Assembly (NCBI GenBank): GCA_000421085.1
Contig: ATWE01000011.1
Span: 124,001-188,000 of the forward strand
Length of the DNA: 64,000 nucleotides
Direction: 5' to 3'
Source of the DNA: Ensifer sp. USDA 6670
Lineage (GTDB): Bacteria; Pseudomonadota; Alphaproteobacteria; Rhizobiales; Rhizobiaceae
In this document: positions 26,837 through 35,944 of the stretch, one piece after another
How positions within the stretch are numbered: position 1 is the stretch's first letter
Layout of the letters: each line of letters begins with the position of its first letter
The notes under the pieces: generated by a model
Databases searched by the model: none
Told to the model about the DNA's origin: nothing
What the model saw: the letters and a program-made list of their open reading frames with translations, nothing else
Translations under genes and position numbers: made by a program

Positions 26837-26850
26837 TCAGGAGTTCGAAC

Positions 26851-27636
26851 ATGACTGAACAACGCACTCCGCTCGTGGAAATGAAGAACATTTCCATCTC
26901 CTTCGGCGGCATCCATGCGGTGGACGATGCCTCCGTCGATCTCTATCCCGGCGAGGTCGTCGCCCTCCTCGGCCACAACGGCGCCGGCAAGTCGACGCTC
27001 ATCAAGATTCTCTCCGGCGCCTACAAGCGCGATGCCGGCGAGATCCTGATCAATGGCGAGCCGGCCGAGATCAACAATCCCCGCGACGCCAAGAAATACG
27101 GCATCGAGACGATCTACCAGACACTCGCCGTGGCCGACAATGTCGACGCCGCCGCCAATCTCTATCTCGGCCGCGAACTGCGCACCCCCTGGGGCACGCT
27201 GGACGACGTGGCGATGGAAGCTAAGGCCCGCGAAGTGATGGGCCGGCTCAACCCCAACTTCCAGCGTTTCAAGGAACCGGTGAAGGCGCTTTCCGGCGGC
27301 CAACGGCAATCGGTGGCGATCGCCCGCGCCATTCTCTTCGACGCCCGCATCCTGATCATGGACGAGCCGACCGCGGCACTCGGGCCGCAGGAAACCGCGC
27401 AGGTCGGCGAGCTGATCAAGCAGTTGAAGCGCGAAGGCATCGGCATCTTCCTGATCAGCCACGACATCCACGACGTTTTCGACCTCGCCGACCGCGTCTC
27501 CGTCATGAAGAACGGCCAGGTCGTCGGCCACGCCCGCACCGAGGACGTGACCAAGGACGAGGTGCTCGGCATGATCATCATGGGCAAGGTGCCCCCCAAG
27601 GCCATTCCCGGCCCCGGCGCCATGCAGATGGCGTGA
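26851..27636 (+). CDS. xylG: Single-domain sugar ABC transporter ATPase, XylG/FrcA type
   Basis: A 261-residue ATPase starting at ATG 26851 after an AGGAG site. It has Walker [17 protein letters not shown] near 40, signature [15 protein letters not shown], Walker [14 protein letters not shown] and the switch His in LISHDIHDV. Enterobacterial XylG is a double-length protein of about 513 residues, whereas this one has a single nucleotide-binding domain and must work as a dimer. It follows xylH by 14 bases in one transcript. The frame is also open upstream across xylH, but that extension is a GC-rich artefact. Confidence 0.92.
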   Translation: MTEQRTPLVEMKNISISFGGIHAVDDASVDLYPGEVVALLGHNGAGKSTLIKILSGAYKRDAGEILINGEPAEINNPRDAKKYGIETIYQTLAVADNVDAAANLYLGRELRTPWGTLDDVAMEAKAREVMGRLNPNFQRFKEPVKALSGGQRQSVAIARAILFDARILIMDEPTAALGPQETAQVGELIKQLKREGIGIFLISHDIHDVFDLADRVSVMKNGQVVGHARTEDVTKDEVLGMIIMGKVPPKAIPGPGAMQMA

Positions 27637-27654
27637 GACCCCACGAACGCCGCC

Positions 27655-27680
27655 AATGCCGCGTCGACGGACGCGGCATT
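27655..27680 (+). terminator. Terminator after xylG
   Basis: Perfect 11-base arms (27655-27665, 27670-27680) around GACG lie 19 bases past the xylG stop and are followed by TTCCTC. It is a good candidate for the end of the xylFHG transcript. Confidence 0.7.
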
Positions 27681-27818
27681 TTCCTCGCGCAAGCCGCTTA
27701 CCGCGAACACTAAACGCAAATTTCCGCTGCAAACTCCCTCAATCACCATTGAAGCGGCGCGCAAGCTAGGCTAAGAACCGCTCACAGCCTGCTTCGGCGG
27801 CCCTGCCGCCAAACGGAT

Positions 27819-27895
27819 GCACCCGTAGCTCAGCTGGATAGAGTGTTGGATTCCGATTCCAAAGGTCACAGGTTCGAATCCTGTCGGGTGCGCCA
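27819..27895 (+). tRNA. tRNA-Arg (CCG)
   Basis: A 77-base gene with CCA encoded. The acceptor stem GCACCCG pairs with CGGGTGC, the D arm is GCTCAGCTGGATAGAGT, and the anticodon stem TTGGA/TCCAA encloses loop TTCCGAT, giving anticodon CCG. The T arm is ACAGGTTCGAATCCTGT. It reads CGG arginine codons. From memory, the S. meliloti copy on the pSymB chromid is single and essential. Accessory-type DNA begins right after it, but no second copy of its 3' end was seen in the window. Confidence 0.97.
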
Positions 27896-28126
27896 AATTC
27901 CGCCGCAAGCAAGCCTTTCACGTGTCTTGATGGTGGCAAGTCCGCCTAGGTTTGCGCCTGAGAGCCTAGATCTTGCAATTTCTCCGCCATAGAAATGCGC
28001 CTGACCGTTCAGGATGCCCTTGGCGGCTATCCTGAGTAATTGTGAAAGATCAGACGAGATGGTGGCTGGGGTCGCACAAAAGCCGTGTGATGCCACGGCT
28101 GATATTTCCTGTGCGTAAGTTGTGGC

Positions 28127-28774
28127 ATGCTAGGTAACCGGCTGATTGCCACGGAGCTTGCTGCAATCTGGATTGAAACAAATGACAGCCGGAAAGGATT
28201 TCTTCCTGTCGACTGCCGCTGGCGGCCCAGCATCGGCGACGAGGTGATGGCTCTCGGCTCTGCGGACCTGGACCGCAAGATGCCCGACGAGAGCGACGAC
28301 CGGCCGATGCGGCAGTACCTCTATGGCTCACTAGCGGCGATCACAGAGATCGTGCCCTTCACCAACGGGAGCACGCGCCCCTGGCCCATGATCCGCGTGG
28401 CTGCCAATTGGCCCGGCGGAATGAGCGGCGGACCGGTGTTCAACCGAGCTGGCAATGTGGTCGGCTTGGTCAGAACGGGGTTTATGGGAGAGGAAGTCGC
28501 CACGGCCGCGCTGTTCTCGGGTTGGAACGTGTCGGAGATGACCTTCCCGACGATCGATCCGGTGAACCCTGGGAGGCTCCGGTGCTGGATCGGCATCGAC
28601 GGTGACGACGAAGCGGTCGCCGCGGCGCGCACCGAGACAGCCCTGGCGAGCCATCCAAACTGTTCGTCGATTGCACGCACGATGTTTGCGACCTTCGACC
28701 CGCAGTCTCGCGAATACACGAGCCTCAGCCCAACTCCGTGCACAGCCCCGCCGGTCGGTGGCCTCCCCTGGTGA
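28127..28774 (+). CDS. Trypsin-like serine protease-type protein, apparently N-terminally truncated
   Basis: A 215-residue product. The segment NWPGGMSGGPVFNRAGNVVGLV around 90-115 has the GxSGGP nucleophile motif of trypsin-like proteases, and IGDEVMALGSADLD upstream of it suits the same fold. The His and early Asp of the triad, expected in an N-terminal barrel, are absent. The frame meets a stop 27 bases upstream of the ATG, so the first half is lost or the protein is a non-catalytic relative. It is the first gene after the tRNA, in DNA that looks transferred and partly decayed. Confidence 0.55.
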   Translation: MLGNRLIATELAAIWIETNDSRKGFLPVDCRWRPSIGDEVMALGSADLDRKMPDESDDRPMRQYLYGSLAAITEIVPFTNGSTRPWPMIRVAANWPGGMSGGPVFNRAGNVVGLVRTGFMGEEVATAALFSGWNVSEMTFPTIDPVNPGRLRCWIGIDGDDEAVAAARTETALASHPNCSSIARTMFATFDPQSREYTSLSPTPCTAPPVGGLPW

Positions 28775-29109
28775 CACCAAGCCGAAAGAGACGGCCGGTG
28801 TTCGCGATCAGTGACAAACAGCCCTCGCCTTCTTCGCCGGCTGGATGCCATGGAAAGGAGCGCGCGGCTTGAGCGCTGTTCTCCTCCCTCACGTGCGCGG
28901 CAAAATCCGCCGGCTCGGTTGCGTTCAGAGCGCAGCGTCGAAACGGGTCTAAGATCACACCAAGATTCCTGCCGTATCTCTCAAGGCCGCGGCAAGAACA
29001 GCCTCGCTATCAGCACCGGGTCGATCCGGAGGTTCCGATCGAGGACGTCGCGGGGATCAGACCTGACGATCGTCCTCGAATACCTGCCAAGATGGTCGTC
29101 GAAGTTCGA
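28775..29109. other. Intergenic region without recognised gene
   Basis: About 335 bases between the protease-like gene and the 3' end of the cytochrome gene. Open frames exist on both strands, but none has a binding site, family resemblance or neighbour logic. Confidence 0.4.
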
Positions 29110-30477
29110 TCATCTCATCTGGAGGATGATGACCTCCGAACTGGCGGGATCGGTGGTGTTTCGAAGCTCCCGAACTTTCTTGGGGTCGACTGCCCCGCCG
29201 GTGTTGCCCCAGGCTCCTCGTGCATAGGTGAGCACCTGGGCGATCTCGGCATCCGTCAGGGAAGCGCGCATCTGCGGCATGCGATAGAGATCCGGCAGGC
29301 CGCCTTTGACAAGCCGTCCGCCGCCGTTGAGGGTCACGTTGATCGCGGACTCCGGGCTGTCTGCCAGCATCGAGCTGACGCCGGCCAGGGGCGGTATGGA
29401 CGGCGCACGGCCCTTCCCGTCGGCTCCGTGGCATGTGGCGCAACGCGTAGCGTAGATCCATGCCCCTGCATCATCGGCGGGCCGCAGAATGTCGGCGCGG
29501 TCGTACGTCACGATGGTGCGACGGTTTTGCGAAGAAGGTCCGAGCGATTTGAGGTAGACGGCCATCGCGCTCAGGTCGGCGTCCGTCATGAACTGGGTCG
29601 AGTTGTTGAACGCCTCCAGCATCGATCCGAAGACGACGCCGTGCCGGTTCCTGCCGTCGCGCAGATAGGCGACGATGTCGTCCTCGCTCCAGTCCGCCAG
29701 CCCGATGCCCGGATCGCCGCGCAGGCTGGGCGCGTACCAGCCGTCCAGAAGTGCGCCTGAAAGATATGCGTCGCTGCTTTCATCGAGCGACTGCTCCTGC
29801 ATGGCGACGCCACGCGGCGTATGGCAGGAACCGCAGTGCCCCGGCCCCTGGACAAGATAGGCGCCTCGGTTCCAGGCGTCGCTCTTCGACGTGTCCGGCG
29901 TGTAAGGTTTGTCCGGCGAGAATACCGCGTTCCAGAAGGCAAGCGGCCAGCGCGTGTTCATCGGCGCCGGAATTTCCGAAGGGCGGTTGGGCGCCGCGAC
30001 CGGATCGACGTGCCGGGTGAAGTATGCATAAAGCTGTTCGACCTCCGCGTCGTCCATCTTTGCGTAGGACGGGTAAGGCATCGCCGGATAGAGCCTGCGT
30101 CCGTCGCGACCGACCCCACGTCGCACGGCGTTGTCGAACTCGGCCAGCGTCCAGTCGCCGACGCCCGTCAGCTTGTCCGAGGTAATGTTCGTCGAATAGA
30201 TCGCCCCGAGCATCGGAACGGCCATGGCAAGCCCACCGGCGAACGGCGCGCCGCCCTCCGCCGTGTGACAGGCGACGCAATCCGCCAGACGCGCCGCATA
30301 GGCCCCCTTCTCGATCGAGATTTCTGCGCTGGCCGGGCGACCATCGAACGGCGAGCTTGGCGTTCTGGTGGCGACCCAGACGCCGGCGGCGATCAGCAGA
30401 CAGAGGATCGCGAAGACACGAAGAGCAGTTTTCAAGGAAGCGTCCGTTCTTGGAGAAAGGGAAAACCAGGCCGGCAT
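29110..30477 (-). CDS. Tri-haem c-type cytochrome, electron-acceptor subunit
   Basis: A 455-residue protein. A membrane segment near residues 15-35 (LKTALRVFAILCLLIAAGVWVA) serves as anchor or uncleaved signal. Three CxxCH haem sites follow: CVACH near 67, CGSCH near 216 and CATCH near 348, each in its own cytochrome c domain with later Met ligands. This is the three-haem membrane-bound subunit seen with alcohol, aldehyde and aromatic-heterocycle dehydrogenases. It starts 22 bases after the Mo-enzyme large subunit, so it should pass electrons from that enzyme to the respiratory chain. The start is not certain; an internal TTG at the membrane segment is possible. Confidence 0.9.
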   Translation of the reverse strand: MPAWFSLSPRTDASLKTALRVFAILCLLIAAGVWVATRTPSSPFDGRPASAEISIEKGAYAARLADCVACHTAEGGAPFAGGLAMAVPMLGAIYSTNITSDKLTGVGDWTLAEFDNAVRRGVGRDGRRLYPAMPYPSYAKMDDAEVEQLYAYFTRHVDPVAAPNRPSEIPAPMNTRWPLAFWNAVFSPDKPYTPDTSKSDAWNRGAYLVQGPGHCGSCHTPRGVAMQEQSLDESSDAYLSGALLDGWYAPSLRGDPGIGLADWSEDDIVAYLRDGRNRHGVVFGSMLEAFNNSTQFMTDADLSAMAVYLKSLGPSSQNRRTIVTYDRADILRPADDAGAWIYATRCATCHGADGKGRAPSIPPLAGVSSMLADSPESAINVTLNGGGRLVKGGLPDLYRMPQMRASLTDAEIAQVLTYARGAWGNTGGAVDPKKVRELRNTTDPASSEVIILQMR

Positions 30478-30499
30478 TCCGGCGGAAGGTAGACGGCGG

Positions 30500-32716
30500 C
30501 TATGCTCCCGCTGCGAACCGCGTCTTCGACAGGGGTAGACTGCGGGGACGTTCGCCGCTCAGCCGCGCAACGGCATTGGCCGCCGCCGACATGCCGCCCG
30601 GCACGCCGATCTCCCCGACGCCACCCATTTCCGCGCCGCTTTCGATAATGCCGACATGCACCCTTGGCATGCGGTAGGGCGCCATCATCGGATAGCCGTC
30701 GTAGTTTCGCGCGACCGCTTTGCCGTGTTCGAATTCCAACCCTTCCGAGAGAAGCAGCGATAGGCCGAGCGCCGTGCCGCCCTGCATCTGCATGCGCACG
30801 GACGTCGGATTGACGATCCGGCCGGGGTCGATCACCGTCCAGATGTCGTGGACCTGAACCTCGCCATCGCGGATCGAAACCTCCGCGATTGTCGCCGTCT
30901 CGCTTCCGAACGGAGAGGCCATGGCGATTCCCCGCGCCCGCTTCGTCCCGTCCCCGGCCGTGTAAGGCCCGCGCCGCCAGCCGCCTGACATCTCCACGAC
31001 GTGGTCGAGCAGAGCGAGGTGTCTGGCACTGTCGGAAACCATCCGACGCCGCCATTCCAGCGGATCGATGCCGCCGGCGTCGGCCATCTCGTCGACGAAG
31101 CTTTCCATGAAGAAATCGTTCAGGGAGTGCCCGACAGAACGAAGCGCCCCGACGACCACCGGATAACGATAGGCGATGTGGTCGACCTTGCGGTTCTTGA
31201 ACTGGTAGACGCGTTCGGCCAGGCCCTCTACGGCCGTCGGGTCGGCCGCTTCGCGGGCCGCTCCCATGCTGGCGACGAGCGAGTCGCAGACGGCTTCGAT
31301 CTTTAACGCGGTCGGCATCCCATCGGCGCCGATGCTGGCCCGCATCCGGGCCATGCCCAGCGGACGCGGTGCATCGCGCAAGAACTCCTGCTCGCGGCTC
31401 CAGATCAGTTTGACCGGGCGGCCCACAGCACGGGTCAGCGCAACAGCCTGCGGAAACGGGCTGGAGTGGGGATACACGAAATGGCGACCGAAGAAGCCAC
31501 CAAGCGTCGGCGAATGAAGGGTAATCTTCGAAGGATCAATCCCCGAGGCGTCGGAGATCATCTTGATGAACCGGTCCGGCGCCTGGTTTGGCAACCATAT
31601 TTCAAGCGTCCCCTCCGCGTCGTTCCAGCTTGCTGTGGCTGAAGGAGGTTCGATCTGCGCATGGGACACGAAGGGCACGTCGTATACGGCTTCGACGACC
31701 TTATCGGCGGCGGCAAGCACACCTTCCGCATCGCCGATGTCCTCCGCGTTATATCGCGGCCCATCAGCGGTGCGCATCTCTTCGCGCGCCTTTGCGGTCG
31801 AGAAGTCCGCCCGCATGACGAACCGACCCGGTTCCGCGGCCTCGCTCCATTCGACCTGCAGCGCTTCCACAGCGCGGTTCGCCCGCCACCAACGGTCGGC
31901 AACCACTGCGACGCAGCCCGCGAGCGCATGGACCGAGTGGACGCCTCGCATCGCGCGCACGGCATCCTCGTTTAGAAGCCGTCTCACCTGCATGCCAAGC
32001 CTCGGCGCATGCTTGACCGAGGCGAGCAACATCCCCTCCATGCTGACGTCGATGGAATAGCGGGTGCGGCCCGTCGACTTGTCGCGGCCGTCGATGCGGG
32101 CCACCGGCTTGCCGATCCAGCGAAACTGTTCGGGCGAGCGCAGCTCGGGAGTCGCCGGAACTGGCAGTTCCGCGGCCGCACGCGCCAGTTCGCCATAACC
32201 AAGCGATCGTCCGGAAGATGGGTGGATCACGCGGCCGGGCTCGGTCGCGAGCTCCGCGCCTGGGACGGCGAGACGAGCTGCGGCGGCCTGTATCAACATC
32301 GCGCGCGCCGTGGCCCCAAGTTTGCGCATGGGCATGTAGGAACGCCTGACCGACGAGCTTCCACCGGTCGTCCTGCGAGTTCCTGGAACGACATACGCAG
32401 GGAGCGGCGGTGCGCATTCCACCGTGAACATCGCAGGATCCAGGTCCAGCTCCTCGCCGACGAGCTGCGCCATGGCGGTAGAGGTGGCCTGACCTCCCTC
32501 GACGTATGGCATCTGCAGGAAGACCGTACCGTCGGGACGCAGTTCGAGGATGGCTTCGAGCGGATTGGGAGTGTCGGCAGGCGCCTGCCCGGTCGCCTGC
32601 GCGAGCGAAATGCGTGGAGACAGTGCGACGCCTAGCGCAAGCGCGCCCATTCCGCCTAGGAGGCCGCGACGGCTCATGACAAGCGCGCGCGGCTGGAGGG
32701 GCTGGTGGCCGGTCAT
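30500..32716 (-). CDS. Molybdenum hydroxylase large subunit, isoquinoline 1-oxidoreductase beta-like
   Basis: A 738-residue exported enzyme of the xanthine dehydrogenase/aldehyde oxidase class. A twin-arginine signal is visible at MSRRGLLGGMGALALGVAL. The chain then shows the IorB-type arrangement: MPYVEGGQATSTAMAQLVGEE, a duplicated a/b hammerhead region with IGKPVARIDGRDKSTGRTRY, LGGFFGRH in the molybdopterin domain, and the C-terminal active-site segment GVGEIGVPG with its catalytic Glu. Such enzymes hydroxylate N-heterocycles or oxidise aldehydes outside the cytoplasm. The 2Fe-2S subunit is just upstream and the cytochrome just downstream. No FAD subunit is present, as usual for the IorAB type. 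Confidence 0.9.
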   Translation of the reverse strand: MTGHQPLQPRALVMSRRGLLGGMGALALGVALSPRISLAQATGQAPADTPNPLEAILELRPDGTVFLQMPYVEGGQATSTAMAQLVGEELDLDPAMFTVECAPPLPAYVVPGTRRTTGGSSSVRRSYMPMRKLGATARAMLIQAAAARLAVPGAELATEPGRVIHPSSGRSLGYGELARAAAELPVPATPELRSPEQFRWIGKPVARIDGRDKSTGRTRYSIDVSMEGMLLASVKHAPRLGMQVRRLLNEDAVRAMRGVHSVHALAGCVAVVADRWWRANRAVEALQVEWSEAAEPGRFVMRADFSTAKAREEMRTADGPRYNAEDIGDAEGVLAAADKVVEAVYDVPFVSHAQIEPPSATASWNDAEGTLEIWLPNQAPDRFIKMISDASGIDPSKITLHSPTLGGFFGRHFVYPHSSPFPQAVALTRAVGRPVKLIWSREQEFLRDAPRPLGMARMRASIGADGMPTALKIEAVCDSLVASMGAAREAADPTAVEGLAERVYQFKNRKVDHIAYRYPVVVGALRSVGHSLNDFFMESFVDEMADAGGIDPLEWRRRMVSDSARHLALLDHVVEMSGGWRRGPYTAGDGTKRARGIAMASPFGSETATIAEVSIRDGEVQVHDIWTVIDPGRIVNPTSVRMQMQGGTALGLSLLLSEGLEFEHGKAVARNYDGYPMMAPYRMPRVHVGIIESGAEMGGVGEIGVPGGMSAAANAVARLSGERPRSLPLSKTRFAAGA

Positions 32717-32720
32717 GATC

Positions 32721-33167
32721 CTAAGCCTCCTTGATGGAGGCGATGGCCTCCGAGATGGCGTTGTAGGTGCCGCAGCGGCAATAGTTCGTCATGGCCACCT
32801 GGACGTCGGTCTCGTCAGGATTCATGTTCTGCTTGAACAGCGCGGTGGCCGCCATGACCTGGCCGGACTGGCAGTAGCCGCACTGGGGCACCTGATGCCT
32901 GACCCAGGCTTCCACGACCCGAGCTCCGACCTCGTCCTGTTCAACCGCCTCGATCGTAGTGATTGACGCACCGTCAACGCTCGACACGGGCGTGACGCAG
33001 GACCGGACCGCCATTCCGTCGACGAGCACTGTGCAGGCGCCGCATTGCGCGAGCCCGCAGCCGTACTTTGTCCCCGTCAGGCCGAGTTCTTCCCTGATCA
33101 CCCAGAGGAGCGGTGCGTCCTGTTCGATGTCGAGCTCGTGCTGCTCCCCATTCACGATCAGCTTCAT
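32721..33167 (-). CDS. 2Fe-2S subunit of the molybdenum hydroxylase, IorA-like
   Basis: A 148-residue protein with both iron-sulfur motifs of the family. The plant-ferredoxin-type site is GCGLAQCGACTVLVDG near 41-56 with a distal Cys in AVRSC. The C-terminal four-helix site is QCGYCQSGQ near 98 with TNYCRCGTYNAI. It has no export signal of its own and would ride out with the Tat-exported large subunit encoded four bases downstream. A GGAAGG site precedes the ATG at 33167. It relays electrons from the Mo centre to the cytochrome. Confidence 0.94.
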   Translation of the reverse strand: MKLIVNGEQHELDIEQDAPLLWVIREELGLTGTKYGCGLAQCGACTVLVDGMAVRSCVTPVSSVDGASITTIEAVEQDEVGARVVEAWVRHQVPQCGYCQSGQVMAATALFKQNMNPDETDVQVAMTNYCRCGTYNAISEAIASIKEA

Positions 33168-33279
33168 CCAGTCGGTCCTTCCTTCGTTCGTGGCGCCTCG
33201 GTGCGACGCGCACCAGGCGGATGGCCGCTCGACCTGGCGCCGCGGCGATCTGCGGCCGACACCGTCGGCCCGAATTCCT

Positions 33280-34920
33280 CTACTCGGCGTAACGGTAGAG
33301 GGACGCCCGGTTAAACGGGTCGATCTTCAGGTCGGAGACCTCGTTCAGGGCGTCGCTCCGCCATCTCTCGAAAACCTGGCACCTCCTGTCGATCCGCATC
33401 GTCGGTTCCGAGCCGGTGGAGAAAGGCGCCCATTTCGGCATGCGTGGACTGGAGGGCTTTCCGGTACGGGCGAACGAGACGAACGCGTCCATCATGTTCA
33501 ACGCCGTCTCCGGGCCGCTGTCTCCTGAGCCGATCATCGCGGCCGCCGCTTCCATCGTTCCGAACGCGAACGGAATGTCGACGGCATGAGGCGACCCGAG
33601 GACGCCGCCGAAGGCGGGAATCGACCAGCCGAAATCGTAAATCCAGACCGGCGCCTGCCCGGCTACCGCGGTCCGCTGGCGCGCCGCCGTTGTCAAAGGC
33701 AGGCGGAACTGCACGTCGGAAGCGACCGCGATCATGATCTGTGACGGCGTCATCCGCGGCTCGGCGGCACGATAGGCTGCGACGATCCTGTCGACTTTGC
33801 GGTCGTCTATGGCGTAAGCGGTCCGCAACCGGGAACGCATCTGCGGCTCCGTCAGGCTGAAGTTCCGCATGTCGTCGCGGAAGAACAGCGTCGCCTCCGA
33901 CTCGGTGTGGCCAAGAATGAGCGGGATTCCGCCGTGGACAGCCATTCCCTCCGGCGACATCGTCTGGTGGAGGATGTGCTTTCCGTCGATGACGGGCCGG
34001 GCGCCCTCAAGACCCGAAGCCGACACGGCCCGAAGCCGCGCTTTGAGGACCTCGTCGAAGTCGACGCCCTGCACGGCCTGCAGATCGTCGACTCCGAATT
34101 CCTTCAGGAAGGCGTCGACATATGGCTTCATCGCCGGCTTGGGATCGAGCGAGAGACCGGCCGCACCGCTCATGGAGATGGCCTTGTGGAACAGTCCCCT
34201 GGCGCTCGGCATCGCAATGAGCGACATGATCTTCGAGCCGCCGCCGGACTGGCCGAACAGCGTGACGTTCCTGGGATCTCCGCCGAACCTGGCGATATTA
34301 TCGCGAACCCAGGCGAGCGCCGCGACGATGTCCAGATGTCCCGCGTTGGCAGCGTCCTCGAACGCGGGATCGTCGACGGCGGTGTAGCCGAACGCGTTCA
34401 GGCGGTGGTTGATGGTGACGACCACGACGTCGCCGAAGGTCGCCAGCGGACCACCGTCGAGGCCGGTGCCGCCGCCGCCGCCGTTGATGTAGCCGCCGCC
34501 GTGGATGTAGAACAGGACCGGGCGGGAGCCGGACGTTTCGGGCGTGAAGACGTTGAGGACAAGGCAGTCCTCGCCCATCGGTTCCGGCTGGTGGTACCAC
34601 TCGAAGATCGGATCCTTGCCGTCGCCCATCGATGCCTTGACCTGGGGTGCAAGCGGCCCGAGGCGCGTCGCGTCGCGCACTCCGGTCCATGGCCTGACGG
34701 GCTGCGGCGCCTTGAAGCGGTTCGATCCTGCCGTCGTGTCCGCGTAGGGGATGCCCCGGAAGCGCATGACTCCGTCCGATCGCACTCCGCGCAGTTCGCC
34801 GGCATCGAGGGTCACGGTCACAGGCTCCGCGGCGGAAGCCCGCCCGGCCCCCAATCCGTAACTACCGACAATCCCCGCGCCCACCGCAAGAACGCTTCTT
34901 CGTGAAATACCGTAGTTCAT
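33280..34920 (-). CDS. Type B carboxylesterase, Tat-exported
   Basis: A 546-residue alpha/beta hydrolase. The start chosen is ATG 34920 (MNYGISRRSVLAVGAGI) because GGGAG lies five bases upstream; an ATG at 34932 is the alternative. A twin-arginine signal ends near GRASA. The oxyanion segment VLFYIHGGGYINGG, the nucleophile elbow FGQSGGGSK (Ser near 226), an acidic residue after ILGHTESEA and the His in GSPHAVDIPF complete the carboxylesterase pattern. It lies upstream of the Mo-hydroxylase genes on the same strand, separated by 112 bases, and diverges from a LysR gene. It may hydrolyse an ester that feeds the oxidoreductase. Confidence 0.9.
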   Translation of the reverse strand: MNYGISRRSVLAVGAGIVGSYGLGAGRASAAEPVTVTLDAGELRGVRSDGVMRFRGIPYADTTAGSNRFKAPQPVRPWTGVRDATRLGPLAPQVKASMGDGKDPIFEWYHQPEPMGEDCLVLNVFTPETSGSRPVLFYIHGGGYINGGGGGTGLDGGPLATFGDVVVVTINHRLNAFGYTAVDDPAFEDAANAGHLDIVAALAWVRDNIARFGGDPRNVTLFGQSGGGSKIMSLIAMPSARGLFHKAISMSGAAGLSLDPKPAMKPYVDAFLKEFGVDDLQAVQGVDFDEVLKARLRAVSASGLEGARPVIDGKHILHQTMSPEGMAVHGGIPLILGHTESEATLFFRDDMRNFSLTEPQMRSRLRTAYAIDDRKVDRIVAAYRAAEPRMTPSQIMIAVASDVQFRLPLTTAARQRTAVAGQAPVWIYDFGWSIPAFGGVLGSPHAVDIPFAFGTMEAAAAMIGSGDSGPETALNMMDAFVSFARTGKPSSPRMPKWAPFSTGSEPTMRIDRRCQVFERWRSDALNEVSDLKIDPFNRASLYRYAE

Positions 34921-35018
34921 CGAAACTCCCATGCCCGGACGTTTCCCGCGAACTTAACGGTTCATCGGTCGATGATAACCTGCTAAATCGAGATTGAACT
35001 TATAGGAATTTCCGATCT

Positions 35019-35915
35019 ATGGCCCTGAAGATATTCGACGACTTGGCGGCGTTCGCCGTCGTTGCGCGTGAGCAGAGCTTCACAAAGGCGGCCGCAAGGC
35101 TGGGAGTAGCCCAGTCGTCGCTAAGTCAGACGGTGAAGAACCTGGAGGACAAGCTGCAGATGCGGCTTCTGTCGCGCTCGACCCGGAAGGTCTCGCCGAC
35201 GGAGCTTGGGGCGCAACTGCTGCAATACGCCGACCTTCATCTCACTGAGCTCGAGAACGCGATCAATCACCTGCGCGGGCAGGCCGAGCGCCCCGCGGGC
35301 ACGGTGCGCATCACCTCGAGCGCCATCGCTGCGGAAAGGCTGCTCTGGCCAAGGCTGATGCCGCTGCTGGAGGAGTTCCCCGATCTCAACGTGGAGATCA
35401 GCGCCGACGCGTCGCTCACCGACATCATCGAGGAACGTTTCGACGCGGGCGTCCGGCTCGGCGAGCACATCGAGAAGGACATGGTGGCGGTCCGCATCGG
35501 ACCGATGGAGCGGATGGTCGTGGTCGGCGCGCCATCGTATTTCGAAAGGCATGCCGTTCCGACCGAGCCGCACGACCTGATGGCGCATGACTGCATCCTG
35601 ACCCGCATGCCCACGTCGAAGGCCATCCTTCCATGGGATTTCGAAAAGGACGGGCGAGAAGTCAAGGTCAGGGTAAGCGGGCGGATCATCTGCAACAGCC
35701 GCAACATGCAGATCGACGCCGTTCGCCGCGGGCTCGGACTTGCATGGATGATGGAGCACACCGCCGAGCAGGTCCTGGAGGGCGGAGAGGCGGTCAAGGT
35801 TCTCGACGACTGGTGCGCGCCGTTTCCCGGCTTCCACCTCTACTATCCGAGCCGTCACCGGCACACGCCCGCATTCGCTCTTGTCATAGACCGGCTGCGA
35901 TGGCGGGATCCGTGA
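35019..35915 (+). CDS. LysR-family regulator divergent from the esterase/Mo-hydroxylase block
   Basis: A 298-residue LysR protein. The helix-turn-helix lies at FAVVAREQSFTKAAARLGV followed by QSSLSQTVKNLE, and the RLLSRSTRKVSPTELGAQLL linker is typical of the group close to DsdC/PecT-like regulators. The effector domain follows, beginning around GTVRITSSAIAA. It diverges from the carboxylesterase gene across about 100 bases, a region holding an ATCGGTCGAT dyad near 34964. The usual LysR arrangement makes it the probable activator of the leftward genes. Confidence 0.9.
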   Translation: MALKIFDDLAAFAVVAREQSFTKAAARLGVAQSSLSQTVKNLEDKLQMRLLSRSTRKVSPTELGAQLLQYADLHLTELENAINHLRGQAERPAGTVRITSSAIAAERLLWPRLMPLLEEFPDLNVEISADASLTDIIEERFDAGVRLGEHIEKDMVAVRIGPMERMVVVGAPSYFERHAVPTEPHDLMAHDCILTRMPTSKAILPWDFEKDGREVKVRVSGRIICNSRNMQIDAVRRGLGLAWMMEHTAEQVLEGGEAVKVLDDWCAPFPGFHLYYPSRHRHTPAFALVIDRLRWRDP

Positions 35916-35944
35916 AAGGTGGCAGGATCTTGCGCAGCGATCCC

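Noticed and set aside
25423..26850. Upstream extension of the xylG frame through xylH
   Set aside because: The segment overlaps xylH in another frame, is full of Arg and His, and the xylG start has its own AGGAG site. It is not a fusion protein.
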